This document shows positions 26,415-38,897 of a DNA stretch of 64,000 nt, in pieces. Origin of the DNA: Neodiprion pinetum (Eukaryota; Arthropoda; Insecta; Hymenoptera; Diprionidae); assembly GCF_021155775.2 (NCBI RefSeq), contig NC_060235.2, forward strand, positions 18,121,193 through 18,185,192, given 5' to 3'. Below the pieces are notes generated by a model. That model made no database searches. It saw only the letters and a program-made list of their open reading frames with translations, and was not told the DNA's origin. Within the stretch, counting starts at the first letter, position 1. The number at the start of each line of letters is the position of its first letter. The position numbers and the translations under genes are program-made.

Positions 26415-27408
26415 GTACGTAACAAAATTTGCATGTATACTGTATGGTATATACAATGTTCCGTGAATACGGGTATCGCGGGCCAACATTGAAGCCAGAC
26501 TGACCCGTTGGCTGCGAAATAATTCACTCCGTTCCACATACATACAATATCTTATATACATATGTATACCTACAATATGTATTACGCGTATATACTGAAT
26601 TGCCGGAGGGCTAACTTCATTTCGCTATTCAGAGTCTAGGCATCCCAGGCCTATAGGTATACCTGTGTATATGTATGTATAGTATACTCCAAGCTGTCTA
26701 TGCGCATTATATCTTCGCCCTGAAGATTTGGCACGCACTTTATCTAACGGATCGTTGAACTTTTATGACGCAACATGCGGCACCAATACACAGGGCTTTT
26801 TCGTACAATATTACGCCCGCTCTCGTGGGAGTAAATCAATGTCTCAAGTTCTCCTAGAATTTCGGTATTACGCAACCTCCGTTTTCCTCACGTATGCAGA
26901 CTGGAAAATGATGAGAAAATAATAATACATTGCACTCTCCAATAGACCCCCTCCCCCGTTTTCGTACACAGTTGCTGTCCCCGACTCCCCGGCCCTTTAT
27001 CTTCGCAGCACAACTCTCGCAATACGGCCGCGCAGCAAATGCAATGGTTCTGCTATTTCTTTTATCACATAAACAAACTTAGTCCAATTTAAACACACAA
27101 TACTTCATGTAAAACGTTAACATGAATAGTTATGTATAAAAAAAAAAAAAAAACAGTCGTTTCAATAAAATATTGACACAAGTATTTTTTAGGGTAAAAT
27201 AAAATTTAATCCCCATTAAATACAACATATGTAAACAATGTATCAGCGCGTGCATGAGAGACTGGCTCTAATGAGAGAGTTTAGGACTTTTTCGTGACGT
27301 GAAGCTTGAGCGCGATGGTGACTGGTGAGAATCAAGCGATTTCTGAAAAATCGCTTCCCCTCTTGTACTATTTCAGCCCTATAGAGATCGAACTGTACAA
27401 TAGGTATA

Positions 27409-27912
27409 TTAGGGTGGTCTTCAGAAAGGTCATTTGTAAATTTCGGCAATCTCATCCCCCAAATCGGCTACAAATAATTCAAAAATAATTCCCTCATTTT
27501 TTCAGATTTTTATCTCAACCTTAACCCGATTTCTCCATTTAATCTTTTTAAAGGGAACAGTACATCTAGCGGACGGAAATTCAACACGGCAGATCCTATA
27601 TGGCAGACACGCAACCCAAAAATCACTCGGCATTGCCATGTTGAATTTACTATTTTGAATTTCGACATTTCAAGTCCAGATTCGTAATCAGTGACTAAAA
27701 ATACCACCTGTATAAAAATTTTATCGAGAACCGTGTGGTAGATTTACTGTTCTCTTGAAAAGTGTTAAATGGGGAAACAACCCTCTGACGACACGGTTTA
27801 GAACAGCGATAAAAATCGGAAAAAATTATGGTTCTAAAATTGAATTATTTGGAGTTGATTTGGGGGTGAGATAGTCGAAATTCAAACTTAATATTTCTGA
27901 TGACCACCCTCA
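27409..27912. mobile_element. fold-back (MITE-like) element C
   Basis: The left end TTAGGGTGGTCTTCAGAAA pairs with the reverse complement of the right end, TTGAGGGTGGTCATCAGAAA. Matching continues for about 80 bp through AATTTCG, CTCA(T/C)CCCCCAAATC and AAATAATTCA blocks. The element is about 500 bp and encodes no protein. It shares the AGGGTGGTC tip with element A and the CCCCCAAAT/AAATAATT layout with element B, which links the three. Confidence 0.75.
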
Positions 27913-29396
27913 AGTATGTAAATTTGTGTATCTAACATAGGTGCGTTATAGAAGAAGTGACCGAAGAAAACCGAGAAAACTAATTGATCACTCATTCTCC
28001 AATCGTGACTAATAAATTGAAATTAATTTCACGCACCCCAAGTGCAGACGCGCTGCATCTATGGGGCGAATAATAAATACGGCATATAATAATTCCCAAT
28101 TCACGTTCAGTCCGTTGTACATAGAAACGAGTGTACCTTAAGGTACTAAAGTAATTGGGTGGTTAACCGCATGCGACGCATTCGAATCCGTCAATCCCTC
28201 TGCTCGCTCTTTCGTTCATTGCCAAAGAAAGCAAATTGCCATCGTCCCGTCTGCGCGGGCTTCTGGGGGAATTATTTTGGCACCCCATTCGCCTCAAGGG
28301 TGGTCTACACGGCTATTATTTTCACCGACTTGACGCAGTTACGTCCGATACAGTATAATACAGAAGCACACATGCACGATGGGCGCGGATCCGTTGGTCA
28401 CCCGATAAATGACTCACTCTCCTCGAGGAGTATATCTACCTATGTACCTCCGCCCTTTGCCGTATCGCGTACGCCTATAATAAATACCGTCTGCAGTACA
28501 TAACCCAGGCACATGCACGGCATTCATGAATTGCTTCATTCAGCCCCTACGCAGAAGAAAAGAAAAGGAAAGCGACGGGATAGAGAAGAAGGAAGAAACG
28601 GAGCTAGGATGGGGACATGGGGTGGAGGGAGCCTCAGAGGAGGTCGGTCACTGCGCTTACAACCATGAAAAATCAATGAGTCGTAGTATTTTCGCCTCTT
28701 AGTACGGCGCCTCGTGGTCTCAGCCATGCATCGCGTGCATAAAACCTCGAAATCGTACGCACACAAGATCAGGAGAAACATTTCTTTCGCTTCGCGTATG
28801 CGTGTGTGCGATTATTCGCGTTAAATAACACCCTACAAAGCTTCACGGCATAATGTATGACACACACGTGATATCACATGCACCGAAAGCGATTTTTAGT
28901 TTCGGTTATCGCTCCGTCCTTAACTATTTTCATTTTTTACCACAATCGAAAAATATAGTTCTGGGTAGAAAATGAAAATTATTTTTTTAGCTGTTACCGG
29001 AAAGTCTATAATAGGATCCGTTACTATTCTATCTCATTACGATCACTGTTACTATATCTTCTTGTAACTGTCGGGAAAATTTAATGCTTGTGCAACAATA
29101 AATTGACGTTAAAGACTTGTTTAACTAAAAAAGTAGAGTAAGCCTCAGAAAGTGATTTTGCGTTGCAATTACCAAAAAAGGAACGACAATAGCGCAAAAT
29201 GGTTACGCGTACCTCGTTTTTCGTAATTCCAACAATATTCAAACAGTTTTTTGTAACGATACCTGTTTTACTGAATTTTTCTAGTTAATATAACAAATGA
29301 AATTTTTCTCAGTGCGAGAATGAGTGTGGTAAAACAGTCACGCGTAAAACATGGGTGTACGTATGTATGTAGACTGTTGCAGAAAAAAATGTTTTG

Positions 29397-29949
29397 CGAT
29401 TTTCCACCATGGCACCCCCTAAAACGTTTGCTTAGGTTAAAAGAAAGATTCTGTCAGAAGATGAGCGATCTACGTTATGTGGAATATCGCGCTCAGTTGA
29501 TTTTACACAATTTTTTAAATTTATGAAGTATCGTGAATGAAATTTAATTTGTACTGCTTACGTCAATCATAATATCAATTTGTGTTACAAAGCAGCTTGT
29601 AATATTAAGTCTCCAGTTGATGTTTCAGCAGTGTTTCTGACTATCTTTTCATTATTAATTCAATCTCATTAAATAGTTATAATTTAATATGAACTCTTCA
29701 TTTAGGAGAATAAGATTCTCGGTTCGTATATTGTTGTGCTATGGGTCGTAATCTTTGGGTTGAATATAAATCTTAGGAAAGAAATAATAATTTAAGCGTT
29801 ATAACGTGTTTCATTATGAATTCAAAAAAATTTGAAAAAACGTGAAAAGTCATATAAGCACGATCTTCCACACAACGTAAAACGCTCATCTTTTGACACA
29901 ATCTTTCTTTTAACCCAAACAAACTTAGAGGGTGCCATGGTGGAAAATG
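29397..29949. repeat. inverted repeat, arms about 105-110 bp
   Basis: The left arm (about 29397-29509) and the reverse complement of the right arm (about 29842-29949) share TTTTCCACCATGGCACCC, GGTTAAAAGAAAGATT and AAGATGAGCG, at roughly 75-80% identity overall. The loop is about 330 bp of AT-rich sequence. In the right arm, read on the minus strand, the frame after ATGGCACCC stays open for about 30 codons; the left copy has an early stop. It may be a fold-back element without preserved tips, or a small inverted duplication of a coding fragment. Confidence 0.65.
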
Positions 29950-30339
29950 GTAAATTATTTTTCACTGAAACACCTTAATGTAACGTCCATACCTACGAAT
30001 TTCACGGTGCACGATACGATACGTCGCACATTCATAACATCTGTGCGTCGCAAAGTATTAACATGTGTAATCGGAAAGGCACAGCAAAGAGAAAGATGGA
30101 TGGAGAGGGAGACAGCCAGGGAAATAAACTCGAGTTGGACAAAGACGCGTACGTTACGTGTGTAAAATACGTACATGTACACGTAGAGATGCATGCACGT
30201 ATGTATGTGTGTGCCTGTCGTGAAGATCAATACTTACTAAACACTATTCAACGAATCCAAGTTTATGCCTAGATTACGCCTTCATGTAATTAGCCAATTT
30301 TTTGTCCACAAGTTGGGGTGTAATTGCAGTCGAAAACCG

Positions 30340-30470
30340 ATAATAGTACATTATGCAACAAGGGAATAAAGTCGAAGATTATTCTCGCGGCTGGGTTTGC
30401 GAGGGCAGTAATCACCCGAGGAGATAATCGACTTTTGTTCCTGTGTTGCATATAAGACACTATTCCCGAC
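30340..30470. other. long imperfect hairpin
   Basis: The left arm, containing TTATGCAACAAGGGAATAAA and GTCGAAGATTATTCTCG, pairs with a right arm containing CGAGGAGATAATCGAC and TTTTGTTCCTGTGTTGCATA. The stem runs about 40 bp with a few mismatches and a loop of about 25 nt, and weaker pairing extends outward. The size suits a structured RNA or a microRNA-like precursor, but I recognise no known microRNA and no expression evidence is available. Confidence 0.45.
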
Positions 30471-31074
30471 TCAACTCTGGCCTGATTATTGACTTGAAAA
30501 TCTTTTCCTTTTATGTGCAAGTGTGATCATTTTATTAGTTTGAAAACTAAAATATTGTTCAAAGTTCATGAGAATACAGCAAGAAATAGTTCAAAATTGA
30601 AATAAAGGAGAAAACCAGAAAAACTGAACAACTCATTAATGGGAGGAAAGTAGCACTTTTTTCCCGCAAACTTTTAACTTATGATGTAGCATTCTGTTCA
30701 AATTTTCATTTCTCTGTTTTCAGGAAATAAAGGAAGTTATTGTAATCACCCCGAAAATGAAAAGTTGAGTTTTCACTAGATCTCGATGTTTCGGCTGAAG
30801 GCCGGAAATTGGGTAATAAAGTTCTCTTTCTCTCTTCACCCTCGTTCACTGAACTGGAATTAAAAAAATAACTTTGAAGGCACTTTAACCGTTCGTCGCA
30901 AACCATATTCCGCACTTTTCATTCGATTTTTCCATTCATTTCTTGTTGGTGTGTTCAAAAGAAATCAGCATAGTCTGGATACCTATATGCGTAGAAACAA
31001 CATCAGTCTGTTTTATTCAATGAATCACGAACTGTACAAAATTGATTAATCATTGTTATTATTAATATTATTGT

Positions 31075-31338
31075 TTAATTTAAGGAGGCAAAAATATGTG
31101 TTCTTTCTTTTCTTATTAGATTTGTAAAATATTCCTTCCCAAACACCAAATTTTCGAGACCCAATTGATCACACTTGAATCGAAAAGAACATTTTATTTC
31201 TTGCCGATTCGTTTCAACAGATTCAATCAGGGCGACATGTGTATTCGTGTAATCAAGACAGATTCTCGTGCCATTTTCCATCAACGTAGGAAGAAAGTAA
31301 TGACAATAATTGATCGACAAATATACTAACGCACACAC
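31075..31338 (-). CDS. possible coding exon, up to 88 codons, unknown product
   Basis: Read on the minus strand, the segment follows an acceptor-like ATATTTAG, stays open for about 87 codons and ends in TAA. The peptide is non-repetitive and protein-like (for example LMENGTRICLDYTNTHVALI and FKCDQLGLENLVFGKEYF), unlike the low-complexity frames elsewhere in the left half. It lies about 300 bp beyond the stop codon of the RWD-RING gene on the same strand, so it could be an alternative last exon of that gene, a separate small gene or a relic. I recognise no family. Confidence 0.25.
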   Translation of the reverse strand: MCALVYLSINYCHYFLPTLMENGTRICLDYTNTHVALIESVETNRQEIKCSFRFKCDQLGLENLVFGKEYFTNLIRKERTHIFASLN

Positions 31339-31638
31339 CTAAATATGTCAGCTCTATTCGTTATTAGTTAAAATAATTATCCAACTATTACAAGTTATTC
31401 CCTATTATTGTTATTGTTGTACTTATACCTTTAAGTCTTCTCTTTCTTTTTATCCTTCCAATAACCAAATCCTGAAATCATTGTAATTTTACTAAAATAT
31501 ATATATATTTATATTATACAATTAATATATGTATATACCATGCCTGAGAGACACCGTACATAAGTTCTTGTCATCTAAGATTGACACTTTGTCGCAATGA
31601 TACATTCATGGCGTATTATAATCGAAATAAATTCGAAC

Positions 31639-33411
31639 TTATTCAAAGAAATCAGCAACCTCTGCCAGTTCACGAACTCGGGCCTGTTCGTGTGCCCAAC
31701 GGTCTTCCGCTAGTCGTTCACTGACAGCCCACTTATCATGATAAACTCTTTGACCGCAACCAGGACACTTTTTCCCTCCTGTAGAGAAACGCAGTGGTTG
31801 TGTCTTTTTTTTTTCAAAGTAAATATACCAGAGAGAATCACGAGAGTAAAACTTTGGAAATACCGTGAAATGGAGGAGTTTTCATATACGTTATGAGGCA
31901 TTGCTGATGGAACAAGTGGCTGCAGTACAGCCTCTCGACGTGCAAATCTGCCGTCTCGTCGATTACCGCATCCTCCGGATTCTGAGGAAGACAAGCATCT
32001 CTGCAGAGCTGACAATGCTGGTTTGGAAGAGTCTTGGCAGATCTTAATAACAGATAAGTTACACTGCTTGTAAAAAAGCTGGTCAAAACATTCGAATTTG
32101 TGGAAACTACTGAGATATAATGATACTGAAATGCTCACTGCATGGCTCGATATACGGCTGGCTTTCTGGAGAGAGAGACATAGCTTGGAGATGAAGCGCT
32201 GTCTCTTTTGCGCCGGTGCAGTCTTTCACAAAGTTGATACACCGGAGATCAGTGCCTCTTTCGCACGTGTTTTCTTTCGGAAATCAGTGACATTACATTT
32301 TTACTTAAATTGTGTGACGCTCGCGCAGTAGCTAGTAGAAACAGACACCACTTCACCTCTGAACAATGTCTCTCTCTGGAACCCTTACCACCGCAGTGAG
32401 CGTTCCATATTATTATATTTCAATGGAGGAAACTAGATTAGAGAAAATATTTTACAAACAAATACCCTGAGTCATCCATTTACCTTATGAGAAAAGATAC
32501 AACTTTGCAGAGAGAGGGCGAAGGTTTGAACATCGGTTGATTAGGGAGCTTCTTTAACGGAGGTTCGACACATCTTCTGCCGAGTTCTCTGCCCTGCCCA
32601 ACTAAATGACGGGTGAAAACAGGTGGGAAGTTAGTGTCGATCTCTTCCAAACTGAAATAAGGAAACATCAAGAAGTGACGAGAAATAAGAAATACGGAAA
32701 TTATTATACAATATCCCAAGCTTACCTAACCGAAATTTCAGGATAATTGTCAGGGACCAATATTTTTGTCTTAAAATAATAAAGTCCTTGATAAACCTTC
32801 AAGTTGATATAGGAACTTTTCTGTTTCAACTGCAGTTTGTCGCGTTCTCCAAGAAGCTTTTTCAATGCAGATATTTCGTCGTAACAACAGCAGAGTGAAT
32901 TTTCGTGGATAAAATTTCTGACAAACTTCAAAACAGGCAGGACCTAGTAAATCAGTTTGAATTTAGTAGGATTAGCTATAAACCTCTGCGAATGGTTATT
33001 ATAAGATGAAAATGAATGCTCTTTTCAAATAAATAAAGAAGCAAATAAATCACCTGAGCTTTTCCCAAGATTTTTTTACACTCCTGTTCGCACACATTGG
33101 TCAAGCCAGCCAGCAGATTTTCAGACAGAGTTTTACTCTTCAATTCAATCAGCAACGGAGTTTTGGGATAATCTTCCGGAAATTGAGCACATACAATGAT
33201 TTTCTTAAATGACGTCTTTCTGCAAAATGTTTCGACAATCATGCAAAGGATGACAAAGCTGATTTGAAATAACCAGAGTCTCAGAGTTGAACGATTCTTA
33301 CGTTATTTCGATCCGGACCATAGTTTGGAAGCAAGAAACGATTCGGCTACCTTCGACCACATTGTGACAAAGTTTGGAAACCTCTTGCAATTCATCCTCA
33401 ATAAATCCCAT
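31639..33411 (-). CDS. RWD-domain plus RING-H2 protein, putative E3 ubiquitin ligase
   Basis: Six exons join in consistent phase: 33302-33411, 33054-33219, 32726-32943, 32484-32651, 31864-32042 and 31639-31778, giving 326 residues. The N-terminal half reads as an RWD-type fold (a CAQFPEDYPKTPLLIEL segment is typical), and a second similar segment (ILVPDNYPEISVS) follows near residues 150-165. The C-terminal part is a RING-H2 finger: CQLC, then CSHLFHQQC, then CPGC, followed by a charged helix ending in FFE. RWD and RING together are known from ubiquitin ligases such as RNF25 and RNF14, but here the RING is at the extreme C terminus, so I do not assign a named orthologue. The fifth exon could instead begin at an upstream in-frame AG, adding seven residues. 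Vps36 lies upstream on the same strand. Confidence 0.8.
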
Positions 33412-34360
33412 GGAAGTCGTCTTAAGCGATAATCGAAGGCTGTAGATTCAGGACGGTCAGGACTTCGAGCGAAATGTGACTGAAGCCATTCAGAGCATCA
33501 TTGGACCCCGTTAAGACTGGATGGGAGAAATAAAACAGAAAGGTCACGTTTTTATTCAACCGATAAGTGAAACGTTACGCTTTGCAAAGAGTTTTAAATA
33601 CCGCGAGAATCGTTCGAGCTTACAGCAAAGCAACGTAAGCATAACCTCAAAAGGTGGCAGGAGTTTTGTTTACGTAACGATATAGGCTAGACGCAGAGAC
33701 CGGTTTTCATGCTTACCGAAATCCTTGAAAGCTCACGAAGCGATTGTTTGATCTCGATAAAATGTGGAAAACCCGGCAGACGGCTCGAAATCGAATTTTA
33801 TAATTCCACCCAAGGCCACGCGACCTTCGCCAGCAGTTCCCAATCCACTCTACATACTACTCTGTGAACCCACTATTTACCATAAGACGGCAAAACAGAA
33901 GTTGCAGCGATCTTCCGCGTGAGTCGTTGCAATGCTGGAAACACATAGCAGGACTTTCGTTCAAATTGTTTCGGGTAATTATAGAGCATAAAACTTTTTT
34001 AAAACAGGGTAAATTTATGGTAAAATGGTAAACAATTAATATACAATAGTTGTGGCTGTACCTTATGAGTAGGTTTTTTTTTCAAGCTATTCGCAAGCAA
34101 ACTGTATGTAATTAATATACGTAAAGGCACAGAAATGTACAAACAGCCTCTCCTTCAGCTTCGAAGTGGTTGTGACTAAATTATTCGATACTTGACATCT
34201 AGAATAAGGTCTTTCTGTAGCTTAACGAGCTTCAAACTGTCTCGTATTATTATTATCATCGTTGTTATTCACACTTATCACTTAACTCAAGTTTTCATTC
34301 ATCTCGAAAACCGTATTGACGGCTCGTAAGTTTCTAGAATATCGCCAGGCTCCTGATCAC
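33412..34360. other. intergenic region between the RWD-RING gene and Vps36
   Basis: This 949-bp stretch must hold the 5' region of the RWD-RING gene and the 3' untranslated region of Vps36, since both are read on the minus strand. I see no further exon and no conspicuous repeat. Confidence 0.6.
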
Positions 34361-35936
34361 TCAACACTGAGTGAGAAAAAGATTTGGATAAAACCTCAAA
34401 GCCTCTATAGAATCGTCTCTGCAGGCTTTTCCGTGTTTCTCTGTGGCGATCAGCCTCTCGCGTGCCAACAGAATTGATATTCCTGCAGACTGAGCGAGCT
34501 CCTCGACAGTTATCGATCCCTTCTCTTCCAGCTGAACAGAAAAATACTGTGAGTCTATGTGAACAAGCGATGCGTACCAAAAAAATCGTCCAAAAAAATG
34601 TCACGACGTACCAATGCTTCCACAGATTCAACAATGGCAGTCTCGTTATGAGATTCCAGCTGCAGGACCATTGCTCCGCTCTCAAAAGTTCTGAGGATAA
34701 CTGGCAATCGAAGTGGAGCCAATTGTCTGCTTGCATTCAGCACATCCTCGGGAGATAAAAGTTCCAGACCTCTTGCTCTGTTGACTCTACAATAAACGTC
34801 TGTCAGTGCCATCATGCCACCAACTTCCTGGAAACGAAAACGAATAAGCTTAGAGTGATCTCTGAAGTCAAGTTCAGTTCAGCCATTTTGAAATTCTGCA
34901 AACCTTCAATGGCTCCTCTAATATTTGTGACAACTCTCTAGCTAACTGTCTGAAATACTCGTTACTACTCTTGTACGCGTCTCTCGTGACAGGGTCATCT
35001 ATGCCTAAGCTCATGAGGTACGACTTAAACCTGACCGTTTCATCCTCGGTTATGTCACCTTGTTTTTCCTGAAAAACAGATTCGGTGTCAGTGAGAGTCC
35101 CCGCCGCAACAGAATGAGCGAGAGAGAGAGAAGAAAATTTCTACCAACCCGTATTTTATTGGATATGGTCTTTGAAATGGAGACCATGTCCTTGGCCATT
35201 CCCATGAGCTTTTGGAGGTCCTGAAAGGCCATAGTTATGCTTTCATCAGTAGCTTTCTGTCGCTCTTGAAGGCTTCGTTCTATTCCAACAATTCCAGTCC
35301 TTGTTTTGATCATCGGCAATTGTCGCGAACTGCTTGACTCGGCGCTCGAGGTAGGCGATTGGGGCATGGGAACCGAGGTAACAAGTTCCCAGGCCCGCTT
35401 TGTAACCGCATCAGCAATGTAGCTGATAAAATTGGGATCGACTCCTTCTTTGAAAGATAGCTTAACAAAATTGTTAACGCTGTAATTAACAGGACCGGGC
35501 ATCTTGTCTGAAATATGATTGATTGCAGAGCGGTTTGACAAGCCTGTAATGCGGTGTACGTGAATATCTGAATTAATTACCAACAGCAGCTTCGGCCAGA
35601 TGTAAAACGATTTTTTTACTACGACCAAACGAGAATGGACCAGGCGTTTCCTCCTCAAAGTATACAATATATCGCAGAGAGAGGGACAGGCACGTAAGGC
35701 CTCTCGGAATTTCGCCGGGCCGACCCCACAGGATTCTGTAATTTGTCAGGACCAGTTCACCACCCTCAAATGACGTCTGTCAAAAGATAAAATTCGCCAG
35801 GTTATGTTGTTTTTGCTTCGAAGAGTTCCGACTCGATTACCTTCGTGTCTCCGTCGTAGAGCTTCACAGCCTTTTCACGTTTAAGGAACGCCTCGTTGGC
35901 CTGAAGCCGTGCCTCGGCATATTCAAATCTGTTCAT
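34361..35936 (-). CDS. Vps36: vacuolar protein-sorting-associated protein 36 (ESCRT-II)
   Basis: Six exons (35841-35936, 35581-35776, 35149-35507, 34904-35068, 34612-34827, 34361-34531) give 400 residues, close to the roughly 386 of the human protein. Vps36 is the ESCRT-II subunit that binds phosphoinositide and ubiquitin on endosomes through its N-terminal GLUE domain and helps sort ubiquitylated receptors into multivesicular bodies. The start MNRFEYAEARL opens the GLUE domain (roughly residues 1-140, with GELVLTNYRILW). The C-terminal winged-helix half carries the family signature EKQGDITEDETVRFKSYL, VNRARGLELLSPEDV and a LRFYPNLF ending. The third exon uses an unusual GTTGGT donor, placed there because it alone keeps phase with the conserved NKI-EKQGD junction. 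The gene lies head-to-head, at a distance, with bestrophin. Confidence 0.95.
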
Positions 35937-38897
35937 TGTTACTAAAAATCTTGCCCAGCCCGCGGTTGAGACATCGGTTTTATGTTTAGCTAGGTTAAGT
36001 TCGCTTCACACCAACCATCATCTGTTCAATTATTCTTCCGACAGTTAGCGCCACTGTCTATGATCTCGAATATCGAGCTTCGAGTATCGATATATTGACT
36101 CTGTTCAACAATCGAATACATTTTTGAAAGTGTGTATGTCTTACAGTGGCCTTGGCCTCTAGTACGATTTATTTTTATTTTACGCAGTGTATATAGATAT
36201 GTGGGTATGCACTACAAGTATAAAGCTGAGCAGTTGAGCAAAAAATCAGCTTATAGCTGTGTGCATATTTCCATAGGCCTAATACATACAACTAAGCGTG
36301 AAGTTAACTCTGTTCACATGAAGAATATTAATTACATATTTGTTTCACGTGGCATACGGCATTTATATTGCAGTATTGCACTGCAGCACGATTTATAAGT
36401 ATATAGAGTTACTCGGTTACACACTGTTACACACAGTGAGAATGATAAAAAAATAAAAAAATACGAAGGTGAACTCAATTTGCACCAACTTCCGGGTACA
36501 GTCTGTTACCCAGCCCATCTTCAGAGATGTATTGATAATGATTATCTAACCTGATTGACCAGTCAGGCATAATTTTATTCAGAAATCGGCGTATATCGCG
36601 CGTATTTAATTTATGTATTCATTGCCGCGGAATTGTAATGTATGCGGGTATTTATATGTATTAGGAATTCTGGCGACGAGATAAAGGTAACGGTTGTCAT
36701 CCCAGCACGCTTCTCATTTTATTGCTAGGCGATGACGCACACCTGAATCGTAAAACTATAGATTCGTTTCCTGGGTTCAGGAATACAGCCCGCTTAAACG
36801 TTGAGCCAGGTGGATATATTATCATAACTATATTTAGCATTTGAGACCGAAGCTACAACTAAGAATTATTATTACGTGAAAACGTACAGCCTAGATATGT
36901 CTGTATACGCCAGTTGTAAACTATTGTAATATCGAAATGATTATGTGACTGTGAATTACAATCAATTCTCGTTACAATTTAACCTGACTAATTACGACTG
37001 ACTATAACTATACCCACATGTCTTACAGATCTACACGGCAATTAAGAGGGAAAAAAAATCTTTTCCTCACGCGTCTGTATAATACTAACGACCTCGGCAT
37101 GTTTGCGTCGACTGATCACTGCTTGCTGCTATTCGCAGAAAAAACAAACGACGATATAGGTGTGCTTTATTTGAAAAGAAAGTGTCAGGCGATAAAACAA
37201 ATTTACTATACAACTTATTTAACGATCGTCGTTTCAACTGATAAATGATTCACCTTGCCTGATCAGTTTCATCATACGGAAGTAGGTTTCATACAAGAAC
37301 TCGACAATTTAATCTTGTCGGCTACAGAGATCAGCCGATAAATCGGAAACGAGAACGTCATAGACCGCATAGGCCTCGTACGCACGCGGGTGAATCCGTG
37401 TCGTAATGGTTTCTCGTAATCGACACGAAAACAGTGAGAGGAGAAAAAAAATCACAGACCTATCTTACCAACCGAGCGACTCAGCGCGCTCGACTTTTGG
37501 GTCAACTCGGCGACCGCAGTCAGCTGTCAGCGGCCGTGGAGTGCGGTGTTTGTGAGTTGCGGGGCGCGAGAAAAAAGAGCACATGTGTATCGTGACATCG
37601 CTTGGCATCCGTTTAGTGTGTGACAACGTAATTGAAGTAGATTTATTCGGTGCCGCAAACAATTCTACAAACATTTCCTCTCACCAATTCCGGCCTCGTA
37701 ATACGTGCACATTGCACCGCGTGAATGCATGTCGGAATTCCCGCAACGCACAACCTCCTTCCCTTTCCGATTTTCCACCCCTCTGACGGACTGCATTGAT
37801 TCTAGTTTAAATCGTTCGAGTGCAGTAATTGCATCGTTGTATAGCCGATTCTGTTGCCTTCTTGTTTCAGGTAGGGTATAAATTATAAAACTGTTCGGAA
37901 TTCTTTTGTCCGTCAAATATCGTGTGTCGAGAAAACACACGTTCCTTTGTTCGTAATGCCACCGAAGGTTCGAAGAATAAAAGAAAATCGTGAAACGATA
38001 AAAGCCGCAAAATTGAAAAATTAAAGTACCTACTTATACCGATTGTCACGGGAAGAAACTTTTTCTATTTGTTCTGATACTTCACGGACTTTTTTTTACC
38101 GATAGGAATTATTATAATTCAGAATAATGCTACGGCCACGATCCGACTTTCTATTTTTCATTTTTTCCTATTTCTATTTCTTTTTCAGGTATACACTGAG
38201 GCTCATTGTTATGCCAAGATATGACGAGATGACATTATTACCCGTGCTGGTTATATTTGAGTTGTTTTTATTGTCCGTAGACGAGGAGCCAAAAATTATC
38301 ATTATCACCGCTACCAGGCAGTGATAATAATTTTAGTGGTGTAGTGAAAAGAAAACTGTCGAAGTATGGTGTATGTTATACTTGAAAAAAAACCAGAGAA
38401 TAATAAGACACGGTCTATTAAATTAACGAGGGACGTTATTTTGAAATCCTTAAACTAACAATACGCACAAGCAAAGAAGAATAAATTATTATGCAACAGG
38501 CCACACGATAAGTTGGCAGAGGAGTTATACGTACATACATATATCAGTTGGCCTTCAACTCGGTTTTTTGTTCTTCATCATCGTCGGTGTCGTCGTAAAC
38601 GGAACGTTCAACTGCTGGATGAGTATAATGCATCAATCGATACATTTCCGTTAATGCTGATCGTTGACCATTGTCGCTGTTGTCTGCATTTTACATCATC
38701 TTTGATCAACGATTTAATCATCTCTGCCAGCTACCACAGACATCAAAAGGATCGGAAAAATGACAAATTTAGTTGACGGCTAATTACAGCAGCGATCAGT
38801 TCCGCACGACGGTGTCTGAATAGCGCATTGGGACACTTTGTCATTATCTTCTTCTCGTTCATTTTCCTTTCAATTTCAAACCGTCAAAAGTGCCAAG
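35937..38897. other. region upstream of both Vps36 and bestrophin
   Basis: These 2.96 kb separate two divergently read start codons. Promoters of both genes and any 5' untranslated bestrophin exon should lie here. A GC-rich patch at about 37480-37570, containing GCAGTCAGCTGTCAGCG, stands out from the AT-rich surroundings and could mark a transcription start, but that is inference. Short open frames here show no family resemblance. Confidence 0.5.

Larger units (their letters stand above)
23551..31638. other. mostly non-coding stretch with scattered repeats
   Basis: This stretch contains a CA run (about 25200-25226), a tandem duplication (25.73-26.08 kb), fold-back element C (27.41-27.91 kb), an inverted repeat (29.40-29.95 kb), a long hairpin (30.34-30.47 kb) and two coding-like segments described separately (26.28-26.41 kb plus and 31.08-31.34 kb minus). 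No complete gene model can be built. The right end includes the 3' untranslated region of the RWD-RING gene. Confidence 0.5.
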
